Below, piece by piece: positions 53,831 through 61,925 of a DNA stretch of 61,925 nt. The stretch comes from Cladosporium sp. IMV 00045. Taxonomy: Eukaryota > Ascomycota > Dothideomycetes > Cladosporiales > Cladosporiaceae. The position numbers and the translations under genes are program-made. Where the stretch lies: positions 1 through 61,925 of the forward strand of contig MSJI02000781.1 in assembly GCA_001931905.2 (NCBI GenBank), given 5' to 3'. Each line of letters begins with the position of its first letter. Position 1 is the stretch's first letter. The notes beneath the pieces are model-generated. The model searched no databases. It was not told the DNA's origin and saw only the letters and a list, made by a program, of their open reading frames with translations.

Positions 53831-54547
53831 TCAACAAAACCACAAACCCTGCTTCTCAATCTCCATTGCTACCTTTGTACCATTCAATGTCTCGACCATC
53901 CTCGCCACGTCCGCAAATCGCGGCCATCTCTCAACAATACCCTTCTCAAGATCAACATGCTTAGCCCATCGCCAAAACAAATAGACAAGAACATCGACGA
54001 CCGTAAATTCCTTCCCAACAGCAAACCCTCTCTTACCGCCAGCAGTCTCATTAGCAGCCAACCTCGCCTCGATCCTCTCATAATGCCCCTCAATAACCTT
54101 CCTCGCCTTCGCCTGAATTCCAGCATGCGCACCAAGCTCATCAGAGAATTTCTTCGCCCGCCACAGCATCGTGAAAGCCTGCCCATGCACCGCCCCCGAC
54201 AACCAACTAATCCACTCGTACGCTTTGGCGCGCTGTAGACTGTCCGCTGGGAGCCAGTGTCTGTCGTGCTCTTCGGCCAGGGCGGCGATGTAAGTCAGCA
54301 CGCCGGTCATTTCGGTGATGACGACTTTGTTGTCGACCACCAGAGCGGGCACCATGCCGTCTGGGTGCACTTGCGAGTGGTATTCGTCGAAGCTTAGTGA
54401 TTTGCCTTGAGGGACGAGGCCGTTACGGGCGGAGTCTAGGACCATGACGACTTCTTGGATTGGGACGCCGAGCTCGCGTAGGAGGATGTGAGGGACGCGC
54501 GAGCAGGCCCCGTCAACGCGGTAGAGGGTGAGGGTTGGGGTTGACAT
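53831..54547 (-). CDS. Glutathione S-transferase
   Basis: Intronless, 238 aa from the ATG at 54547. The N-terminal thioredoxin-like domain starts TLTLYRVDGACSRVPHILLR, with the Ser in the usual active-site area (GACSRV), and contains HPDGMVPALVV with the cis-Pro and ITEMTGVLTYIA, which binds the gamma-glutamyl part of glutathione. The C-terminal helical domain follows, with KEFTVVDVLVYLFWRW (N-capping motif). Such enzymes conjugate glutathione to electrophiles or repair peroxides in the cytosol. It has no obvious targeting signal. Subclass is uncertain; it looks like the bacterial-type GSTs that are widespread in filamentous fungi. Confidence 0.9.
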   Translation of the reverse strand: MSTPTLTLYRVDGACSRVPHILLRELGVPIQEVVMVLDSARNGLVPQGKSLSFDEYHSQVHPDGMVPALVVDNKVVITEMTGVLTYIAALAEEHDRHWLPADSLQRAKAYEWISWLSGAVHGQAFTMLWRAKKFSDELGAHAGIQAKARKVIEGHYERIEARLAANETAGGKRGFAVGKEFTVVDVLVYLFWRWAKHVDLEKGIVERWPRFADVARMVETLNGTKVAMEIEKQGLWFC

Positions 54548-55055
54548 TGTTTGCAATATCGATGTGTTGACTCGATTTGATGGTTGATCGTAAATGATAC
54601 GCTATGTTTGAAAGATGACTGACTTTACCAATGAATGAAAAGATGCCTAATGAAGTTCCTATGGAGGTTTTAATACATGTTATAGGAGTCTCCGACTTGG
54701 GTATTGACGAGTGTTGCATTATTAATCACATCCATACCATGTTGGATCGGAGGAATTGTTCTTCAGCCTCGCGCTTCGGCCGCCACCTTTTGGGCGAAAC
54801 ACATTGAATTACTCCGACTCGTGGTCCACTATCAAAAGCCAAAAGTGCAGATCCCATAGAATCCAGGGATTGCGAGAAATGAAGTGCACCTTAAGAGGCA
54901 ATCGCAGGGCGCGCGTGCGGAATCCACACACTAGCAATGTCGTGCTGACATAAGCACAAGTGAAGTAGCTGGGTTTGAACACAAAAAGAATTTTTCATTT
55001 CATGATATATGATCGTAATCTAAAAGTCATGTGAGAGGTAACTTAAGAGACGCCC
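54548..55055. other. Intergenic region, TSR1 to GST
   Basis: About 510 bp between tandem minus-strand genes; GST promoter and TSR1 3' flank. Confidence 0.45.
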
Positions 55056-57575
55056 TCACTCCTCCATCATGCCGTCATCTTCCTCAGCATCTTCGTCCTC
55101 TTCATCACCCTCAACGACGGCGGCCTCAAGCTCCATGCCCGGCTGGAAAGGCCTGGCAGACCTGGGCCAGACGCGCTTGTACAAGGAGAGAGCGACAGCA
55201 TCCATCGGGTTGATCTTGCCATCGAACGTCGCCTTGAAGTAACCGTGCGTACCGAGCGTCTCCTTGATCCAACCCTGTCTGCCGCGGCGTGTCCAAAGCT
55301 GGATCGCCTTGAAGTATTCGACATCTTCATTGTTGAAGAACATGTAGCGGATGGTGACGACCTTCTTGTTGATCTTGTAAGGGTGACCGGTGAGAATGAC
55401 GCGCTTGGCGACAATACGGGAGGTCGATGGTGCAAGGGAGGTACCAGTGGCGATGAGCTCGAGAGTGGGTTTTTGCATCGCGTTTGCGAGGTCTGAAACA
55501 GCGTCGCTGTCGGTGGAGCCAGGAACGGTCGGGAGGAAGTAAAGGCAAGGAATGCTTCCCCAGCCGATAGGGCCAATGAATGATGCGACGGCAGTTTGGC
55601 CAGGATGCAGGAAGCGGTTGAACTTGTGCACATTATTAGGAGTGTTGCCCTCTTGGCTGAAAAGTGGGTTGACCACCATGCGACGAGGGCCGCATTGAAG
55701 GACCATTTGGGTCTTGCTCTTGAGAGGGCTGGGGTGATCAGAAGACAATGTGATGAAAGTGTTGACGTTTGTCCGCTTGTGCTCGTGACGAAGAAGGGAG
55801 AAAATCGACGTGGGCTGAGGCTCGGCCTGCAGCTCGGAGGCCTGCTCAGGAGTGATGCGCAGTTGGATGCTGACACGAGTGCCGGCCTTCACGCCTCCCT
55901 CAAGGCTCTCTTTCAGAATGCGATTCTTAGCCGACTTGTAGTCCGCAATCTCCAAGAGTCGCGACCACTCCTCCGGTTCGTAGGGTCTGTCTTCCTCGGT
56001 GTCCCAAGGGCTGGTACGCATGTTCTTGAGTCCGCGATACTTGGCCAGTCTCTCCTTAGCAGACATGTTGGGAAGAAGCTCGATCTCGTCAGGGAACTCA
56101 AGGTCATCCTCCGCCTCCTGACGACGTTGCTTGCGGTATTGCTCGAGTTGATCCGCTTCCTCCTCAATGGCGCGATCCTGGAACATCTCACTCTGCGGAT
56201 ATTCTGAAGGTGCCGCCTCGGTGGGCTCACGCATTGTCTCATCAAAGTGTCCATCTGCAGGACCAGCAGCAGGAGCCTCGCCAAAGTCCATATCCTCGTC
56301 GTCATCGTCGCCATCTACTGATTCGAGGTCTGAGCCAGAGTCCGAGACGTCGCCCAAGAACCAGGCAGCCTGGTACTTGCTCGTACCCCTAGGAAGACGC
56401 TTCGGCTTCGCGATTTCTTCTCTAGGGTGTTCATCCTCGTCAAAGTAGCGGTGATCGTCCAGCAAGACGTGTTTCCTTTCTGAAGGCGCGAGTGATGCAG
56501 CGCCCATGGTCATACCGTCCTCATCCATCAAGGTCTCCTCCGGAGCAAGTTCGGCCAAATCGTCTTGATCCTCGGTGGGTGTCTCCAGTACTTGGTCACC
56601 TTCAGGCGCATCAACAGCCATGTCGTTTGCCTTTGCGTGCGACTTCTTCTTGGTCTCGAGGGGCGCAGCAGTGATCTTCTCAATCTGAAAGTCACCCCAG
56701 TCTCCGACCTGCAGTAATCTGTCCGCCTTCAAGTTCTTGCCTCGAATCACACCAGTGATGTGGCACTGCTGGTCCTCCCACTTGACCTCCTCAGGTACGA
56801 CCCAGCTCCTATCCTGCCTCCATCTGATGCCCTTCGGCATCGTTGTGCAAAGGCTTCGCATAACATTGCTGCCGTCTTGTCTGCTGCTGATGTCGTGCAC
56901 TTTCTCCAAGGACGCGAAGAAATGTGTAGCAAAGCTCTTCAAGCTCTTGAGTACATCCGGGCGCTTCTTGGCTGGCTCAATTTTGTTCAGGTTGTGGACT
57001 CCCATCATGATCGTGCTCACACCCTGTGACTCAATGCAGCGAAGCATGCGCTCGCCAAGCTCGTCAACCTCTTCCTCCGCACTAAGCACGAACAAGACAA
57101 AGTCCGCGACTCGACAGGCGTCCAAGCACTCCAGTAAGTCTCTCGACGGCGTCAGATACTGCAGCTTCTGCTTGAATCTTGGAATCTCCAGTCTCCAGGT
57201 GTTGTGTTCAGGTGCCTCGGCCTCGAGGTCCACGCTGCTGTTCAGCTGAGTAATGACGCTTTTGCTGTTGACATCCTCGCAGAGCGGTACGACCGCAACG
57301 ATCCTCGGTGCTCCATCTTTTCCAGTGAAAACGCTGCCATCAGCGGCTAGCTTGGCAGAGTGTGAAATGCGCTTCTGCTTCTGCTGATTCCTACGGGTCA
57401 ACTTGGACATGACCTGCTGGTGTGGTGTCTTGCGCGAGCCCGTCTCGAGAGAGTCGACTTTGCCCTTGGTGCGTTCCTTGAGTGCCGACTTGGAGGCGTG
57501 GCGGGTCTTGAATGCCTTGTTTGTGGACTTTGTGGTGGAGCGATGGTGATGCTGCTCACCGCTGGGTGCGCCCAT
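55056..57575 (-). CDS. TSR1: Ribosome biogenesis protein Tsr1
   Basis: Intronless, 839 aa. Tsr1 is a GTPase-like but catalytically dead factor that binds pre-40S particles and blocks early joining of translation factors and 60S subunits. The basic N-terminal extension (HHHRSTTKSTNKAFKTRHAS) is a nuclear/nucleolar-type signal. It is followed by the G-like domain (PRIVAVVPLCEDVNSK, ACRVADFVLFVLSAEEEVDE) and the AARP2CN-type part (GIRWRQDRSWVVPEEV). An acidic stretch (VDGDDDDEDMDFGEAP) lies in the middle. The C-terminal RIBIOP_C region includes SIFSLLRHEHKRTNVN and LKATFDGKINPMDAVALSLY. The extreme C-terminus is very acidic. Length is close to the yeast protein (788 aa). Confidence 0.95.
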   Translation of the reverse strand: MGAPSGEQHHHRSTTKSTNKAFKTRHASKSALKERTKGKVDSLETGSRKTPHQQVMSKLTRRNQQKQKRISHSAKLAADGSVFTGKDGAPRIVAVVPLCEDVNSKSVITQLNSSVDLEAEAPEHNTWRLEIPRFKQKLQYLTPSRDLLECLDACRVADFVLFVLSAEEEVDELGERMLRCIESQGVSTIMMGVHNLNKIEPAKKRPDVLKSLKSFATHFFASLEKVHDISSRQDGSNVMRSLCTTMPKGIRWRQDRSWVVPEEVKWEDQQCHITGVIRGKNLKADRLLQVGDWGDFQIEKITAAPLETKKKSHAKANDMAVDAPEGDQVLETPTEDQDDLAELAPEETLMDEDGMTMGAASLAPSERKHVLLDDHRYFDEDEHPREEIAKPKRLPRGTSKYQAAWFLGDVSDSGSDLESVDGDDDDEDMDFGEAPAAGPADGHFDETMREPTEAAPSEYPQSEMFQDRAIEEEADQLEQYRKQRRQEAEDDLEFPDEIELLPNMSAKERLAKYRGLKNMRTSPWDTEEDRPYEPEEWSRLLEIADYKSAKNRILKESLEGGVKAGTRVSIQLRITPEQASELQAEPQPTSIFSLLRHEHKRTNVNTFITLSSDHPSPLKSKTQMVLQCGPRRMVVNPLFSQEGNTPNNVHKFNRFLHPGQTAVASFIGPIGWGSIPCLYFLPTVPGSTDSDAVSDLANAMQKPTLELIATGTSLAPSTSRIVAKRVILTGHPYKINKKVVTIRYMFFNNEDVEYFKAIQLWTRRGRQGWIKETLGTHGYFKATFDGKINPMDAVALSLYKRVWPRSARPFQPGMELEAAVVEGDEEDEDAEEDDGMMEE

Positions 57576-58421
57576 CTTGCCGCCGGCTTTGAAGCGAAAT
57601 GGGATGTTTATGGAAGCCAGAGTGAGTGGTTGGTGGAAATATTTGCTTGGGAATGACTACTGACCACCATGTGGGTTGGCCTTCGAAAAGTTCCGCACGA
57701 GCAATTGCGAAGAATCTCTTATCGATAAAAGTCAGACCAGACCCTAGACCCCTAGCGCGGGGAACCTGCCGAAGCTTTGCCTCATCTTTCGCAGCGCACG
57801 CGAGTCCAGATGGCTCGGCTTCACACAGACAGCATCACAGTCAATCGATGTCGATATGCAGGCAATACTTGAAGCTCCTTCGCTGGATATTGAAGATACT
57901 TCGAGCATATCATCGACGGAGACTAAGTAGTTGAACAAATCTACCTTCAATCGGAATTTCTACTGGGCTCGAACGTTATTCCCGCCTTGCCTGAAAAATT
58001 TCGCCACCATGGGTGCGAGGCTGGCAGCGATGGACAACACAACAACATCCGGAAAGCGCTTGACAGGTGGTCATCAACGGGATCGCACATTCGCAGCATG
58101 GGAGCATGGAACCCTCCAAGCCTAGATTCCTACCCGCAGGCCAGGAGTCCGTCGAAGACTCCGCGCGATTGATACGATCGGAGACCGGTCCACTTTCGTT
58201 CCTCATCAATGACGTTGATTCACCATCATCTATCGTAACTTCTCGCCCTCTTCGCATCAGCAACACATCTAAGAGGCGAATTGTGACAGCATACAAAGTA
58301 TCATGTAAGTCTTGTTGTTTCCAATTTCTTACAATCAACTTTCCACCTCCTGGACTTCTCTCTCTTTCTCAACCTCGTCCCATTTAAAGACCGTTACATA
58401 TCATCAAACACAACCTACACC
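57576..58421. promoter_or_regulatory. Divergent promoter region, TSR1 / PMI
   Basis: About 850 bp. A plus-strand frame at about 58067–58310 ends in a good donor (ATCATGTAAGT at 58300), so a small unrecognised exon or gene here cannot be excluded. The last 100 bp is CT-rich. Confidence 0.4.
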
Positions 58422-59675
58422 ATGGCTACTCCTCAACCCTTCTACGAGCTCAAGTGCTCTACCAACCAATATCCTTGGGGCAAAGTGGGCAAGGAATCGA
58501 TCTCTGCTCAACTTTGTGCTAAGCAACCTGGCTACGGCGATGATGGCCCCAAATCAGACTTCAAGCTCGACGAGAGCAAGCCTTACGCTGAGATGTGGAT
58601 GGGTACATACCCTGTTCTCCCTTCATACATTGCTTCTACCGGCGAGGACCTCCAAGATGTTCTTGACAAGTACCCCAAAGAACTCGTTGGCGACAACATG
58701 ATTAAGAAGTTCGGTCACAGCAAGGTCCCATACTTGCCCAAGGTCCTCTCCATTGCCAAAGCTCTGCCTCTCCAGGTCCACCCCAATAAGGAGCTTTCCG
58801 CCAAACTGCATGAAAAGGATCCTCAGAACTTCACCGACCCTAACCACAAGCCGGAGATTGCTCTAGCTCTTTCCAAATTCGAGGCCTTCTGCGGCTTCAA
58901 GCCTCGCGAGCAGATTGCTTCCCTTGTCAAGCTCGACTGCTTGAAGAAGTTCCTCCCCGATAGCGATGAGAAGGAGTTCTCTCGCGAATCGATTAAGAAG
59001 TTCGTTCGCAACATCCTTGTCGCCGAGCAAGACGCTCTCAAGTCAACATACAAGGCTTTGACCTCTGAGCCCGCGTCCTCTTTCGGTCCCGACTCTTACA
59101 TTCCTGAGCTTGCCCCTCGCCTGGCGGAGCAGTACGATGAAGCCGACCCCGGTGTCCTTGTCGCACTGATCACCATGAACTACCTGGTCCTCAACCCCGG
59201 CGAGTCCATCTACATCCCTGCAGACGGCATCCACGCCTACCTTGCCGGCGACATCATCGAGTGCATGGCGCGCTCCAACAACGTGCTCAACACCGGCTTC
59301 TGCCCCAAGGCCGAGCGTTCCTCCGCTGACCTCTTCACCTCCACCCTCACTTTCAACCCCCACAACAAGGACGAATGCATGCTCCTGCCCAAGCCCTACG
59401 AGCGCAGCAAGACCGGCAAGACCGGGATTCTTGCCCCGCCCATGAGCGAGTTCGACATGCTGCAGCTGACGCTCAAGGGTGGCGAGAAGGACGCTCTCTC
59501 CAAGATTGAGGGCAATGGTGTGTTGCTCGCCACCAAGGGCAGTGCTACTATGACCGCCAATGGCCAGAAGACCGAACTCAGAGAAGGCCAGGTTTTCTTC
59601 ATCGCACCCAACGTCGAGCTCGAGTTCGAGGCTGGTAAGGATGGTTTGCTCATGCACCAGGCCATCTGCCGCTAG
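58422..59675 (+). CDS. PMI40: Mannose-6-phosphate isomerase, type I
   Basis: Intronless, 417 aa. The enzyme interconverts fructose-6-phosphate and mannose-6-phosphate and so feeds GDP-mannose for glycoproteins, GPI anchors and wall mannan. The zinc ligands are Gln118 and His120 in PLQVHPNK, Glu145 in HKPEIAL and His271 in IPADGIHAYL. The active-site Arg lies in CMARSNNVLNTG. The N-terminus with STNQYPWGKVG is standard, and the length equals that of other fungal enzymes (about 430 aa). Strong codon bias toward C-ending codons suggests high expression. Cytosolic; no signal. Confidence 0.96.
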   Translation: MATPQPFYELKCSTNQYPWGKVGKESISAQLCAKQPGYGDDGPKSDFKLDESKPYAEMWMGTYPVLPSYIASTGEDLQDVLDKYPKELVGDNMIKKFGHSKVPYLPKVLSIAKALPLQVHPNKELSAKLHEKDPQNFTDPNHKPEIALALSKFEAFCGFKPREQIASLVKLDCLKKFLPDSDEKEFSRESIKKFVRNILVAEQDALKSTYKALTSEPASSFGPDSYIPELAPRLAEQYDEADPGVLVALITMNYLVLNPGESIYIPADGIHAYLAGDIIECMARSNNVLNTGFCPKAERSSADLFTSTLTFNPHNKDECMLLPKPYERSKTGKTGILAPPMSEFDMLQLTLKGGEKDALSKIEGNGVLLATKGSATMTANGQKTELREGQVFFIAPNVELEFEAGKDGLLMHQAICR

Positions 59676-61552
59676 GGTTGTTGGTTGTATCATACGAAGA
59701 TGAGTTACGAGGCACGAGAAAGTATAATTATCGTGAAGTGTACAAGCGAAGAGTTCAGCTGGGCTGCAAATCACATGTTTAACTTAGCTGCTATTATACG
59801 AGAGAATTCTATTGATGATCACAACTGTGCTACTTAGGACATAACTATTACTGATTAAAAGTCTTTTTTTAACGTTATGGTTAAGTTGTTCAGTTACCCA
59901 GCTTTCTGCTCATGATATATTAAGATGAAGTGATCCTTAAGTACGCTATGTCCTGTAATGGCATTGTTCGAGTCATTGGTTGTATTATAAGTTATCATTC
60001 TCGTCTATTGTCTGGGATGAGGGCTCGCAATACTGGTCAGCTGTCACATGTCAAATCATGCTTGACATGAGAGTAACCTGCAACGAGATCAGAGATGTTA
60101 TGAAGTCTGATCATACCTAACTTAGGACCTAGGTATTGGGCCCAGCTTTGGTCTCAAACAATGTCTGTCATGACAGTAATTTTATTTGTGCAATTAAAGA
60201 CCTCATAACAATGACAATGCTAACATTGCCGGGGCTCAGGCTGCGAAGTAACTTATGATAGGCAATGTTTTGCTGTTGTGAAATTGAGATATTTGGCATG
60301 TGATTGTTTGTTTCTTGAGATTTCTTGATCACTAATGAACAACAATTATTAGTCAGAGAAATAATTTAACCCAAAGCAATCCCCAAAACCATTGTAATAG
60401 ACTTTGTTGCTAGTACAATGGCTAACAGTACAGTTGATGTCAACTTGGATCATTCAAGCTCCAGTGACTCAAAGCCCAGTTGACTTTAACGTCATTACAA
60501 GAAAGCAGTTTACTCAGTGAAGCAGGTCACAAGTCTGGTCATCTCAACTTCAAAAAGTCATATCTGTTCAAATAATAACGTTAGTTAGAATCAGATGAAA
60601 GCAAGCACAATCATCAGCACTAACTGATCTAGCTCTAACTCTGTCTTTGAATTCAAAGCTTGGGATCAGCGATTTCTGTCTCTCAGCTTTCTTTTTCTGT
60701 AGTGCGTTGTTTCTTTTGGCTGTTTTGACTTCCTCGACAATTTCCTGCATATCAAGGATATCTGTAACTTAGTTAGCTTTCATTCATGATATATCGAGTC
60801 TAATTTCGCTCTGGGGTGTCTCAATTGAATTTGCGTGTCGTTTCAAAGCTTTCAAAGATGCGTTAATGGCAAGCATGGATCCAATCTGAGGAGTGATGTC
60901 TATAAGATACCACAAGCATTGTAATTACAAAATGAGGCTAACCACTGCCACTTCTGTGACTTTTCAAAGCTTTTCAGTCAAGTATATGACACCCTTAGCT
61001 GTCTGTCCTTTGAATGACAGATTATCCGATCACATTAGAGTCATGAGAAAATACATTTTTATTTGTGCTTGGTATGGAGATCAAGCTTGGAGTTTTTGGT
61101 TGCAATTCTACTCAAATGACACAGTAACACTATCTTTGAGAATGAACCTTGATTGTCAGCCCAAGTATTGACTCTTGTTGACTTATCGGAATTGATCATG
61201 TCATCTGAGACTGTTTTCCAGACTAATTATGATCTTCATTGCACTATTCAGCTAGAATGGGTATTCTCAAATGCTTGTCTTAGGTTAATGTTATATAGTG
61301 CAACTTGTTAGAGGCATCTACTATCAATAAAGTTCTGTTCATGGATAAGTAAAAAACATGCGCTTTGAAACAGCCCAATCAACTCAACTCTATGTGCATG
61401 TTCTTATTGAGGTGCATGTCTAGTGACATATGAATCAGCTAAGACAATAATCAGACTAATATAAGTAATATCGTTAAAGTCACTAACCCAATCTATATTA
61501 GTCCAAGTATCACAGCAATTGACACAGCTGAATTGAGCTTAAATTAACGTCA
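59676..61552. other. AT-rich, gene-poor stretch, possibly degenerate transposon sequence
   Basis: The base composition shifts to clearly AT-rich right after PMI and stays so for almost 1.9 kb. No conserved coding sequence is visible. One minus-strand frame (60750–60568) encodes a Lys/Arg-rich helix (EIVEEVKTAKRNNALQKKKA) that recalls C-terminal parts of pogo-type transposases, but this is weak. An old, RIP-mutated element is a reasonable guess. Confidence 0.45.
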
Positions 61553-61558
61553 TCCACC

Positions 61559-61588
61559 GGGAAGTCGGCCATACGGGGAAGTCGGCCA
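61559..61588 (+). repeat. Tandem GGGAAGTCGGCCA motif at transposon end
   Basis: GGGAAGTCGGCCA occurs at 61559–61571 and again at 61576–61588, period 17. It sits about 80 bp before the transposase ATG, where a terminal or subterminal repeat is expected. Confidence 0.65.
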
Positions 61589-61662
61589 AGCAAGAATTTG
61601 ACGCGCGTCATCCTCGTGAATAATCCGAATTTTCACGTGTCCTTTTTCATCTTATCTTCCTA

Positions 61663-61925
61663 ATGACTTCCTATACGAACGAGGCTCTCGAGGAGGCTAT
61701 ACTAGCCTATCGCACGGGTATATATCCTTCGATTAGGGCGTGTTCAGACGCGACGAAAATCCCGAGATCTACGCTTCAAGATCGACTCCTACGAACGCGA
61801 CGACGTAATATGGCTCACGAGAGGCAGCAGGCCTTATCTATACCCGAAGAGAATGAACTCGTAGGCTGGATTAGACGACTCGCAAGCCTCGGGAACCCGA
61901 TCACTCTATCATTTACGAAAGAACT
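61663..61925 (+). CDS. Transposase N-terminus, pogo/Fot1 (DDE) family, partial
   Basis: An open frame of 87 codons from the ATG at 61663 runs off the window end without a stop. It starts MTSYTNEALEEAILAYRTG, then SIRACSDATKIPRSTLQDRL, a psq-type helix-turn-helix typical of pogo/Fot1 transposases, followed by the start of a CENP-B-like second HTH, EENELVGWIRRLASLGNP. In this family the N-terminal HTHs bind the element's ends and a DDE catalytic domain follows. No stop or frameshift is seen in the visible part, so this copy may be recent, in contrast to the AT-rich DNA before it. Confidence 0.8.
   Translation, partial: MTSYTNEALEEAILAYRTGIYPSIRACSDATKIPRSTLQDRLLRTRRRNMAHERQQALSIPEENELVGWIRRLASLGNPITLSFTKE

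Larger units (their letters stand above)
61553..61925 (+). mobile_element. 5' part of a pogo/Fot1-type DNA transposon
   Basis: A GC-richer block starts abruptly near 61550 in AT-rich surroundings. It holds subterminal repeats and then the transposase start. The other end lies beyond the window, so the inverted terminal repeat and TA target duplication cannot be checked here. Confidence 0.65.

Noticed and set aside
58067..58387. Small plus-strand frame before PMI, ending near a good splice donor
   Set aside because: Looks somewhat protein-like, but I recognise nothing and found no acceptor that joins it to a conserved exon; PMI has its own standard start.
60893..61171. 92-codon plus-strand frame in the AT-rich block
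   Set aside because: AT-driven composition and no similarity to transposase or other families that I can see.

Overview
The window reads as nuclear DNA of a filamentous ascomycete, most likely a Dothideomycete. Genes sit 0.3–1 kb apart on both strands. Short GT–AG introns (mostly 50–80 nt) interrupt many reading frames. The products are typical Pezizomycotina proteins: GPI-anchored cell-wall proteins, a CYP51, an NRPS, a bANK regulator, RXT3, TSR1, QCR8 and PHB1. I found no tRNA, rRNA or CRISPR. Species and lineage are inferred; no marker gene settles them. Exon coordinates come from splice sites read by eye and checked for reading phase.

Left part (1–16.1 kb): a metallophosphoesterase, the AAA ATPase AFG2, a probable mitochondrial protein of unknown function, a PLP-homeostasis protein, a secreted GPI-anchored GH78-like glycosidase, a small GPI-type wall protein, a coiled-coil protein and a zinc alcohol dehydrogenase.

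Accessory island (about 16.4–24.4 kb): a CYP51 with unusual residues in two conserved motifs, a truncated short-chain dehydrogenase, an NRPS remnant (partial A, T, C) with no start codon, and a TOXE-like basic-region/ankyrin regulator broken by a frameshift. A direct repeat of about 70 bp lies at each edge (16431–16499 and 24342–24415). This looks like the decayed remains of a secondary-metabolite cluster. If the CYP51 is a second copy, it could be a self-resistance gene for a lost sterol-demethylase inhibitor.

Middle (24.5–37.5 kb): a cytochrome b5/acyl-CoA dehydrogenase fusion, BTN1/CLN3, the Rpd3L subunit RXT3 (with long His tracts and an 829-nt first intron), the mitochondrial protein RRG9, and the divergent pair QCR8/PHB1. 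PHB1 carries a probable 1-nt frameshift at its C-terminus.

Right-middle (38.3–46.2 kb): a TetX-like flavin monooxygenase, a membrane protein, a decayed aminoglycoside-phosphotransferase-like kinase, an intracellular GH43 beta-xylosidase and an amino-acid/GABA-type permease. Here the genes look metabolic or catabolic, and two have damaged or unresolved structures.

Right (47–59.7 kb): VTI1, an FAD amine-oxidase-like enzyme, a fungal coiled-coil protein, a hotdog thioesterase, SDHAF4, a glutathione S-transferase, TSR1 and mannose-6-phosphate isomerase. The last 2.2 kb is AT-rich and gene-poor. It ends inside the 5' part of a pogo/Fot1-type DNA transposon that runs off the window.
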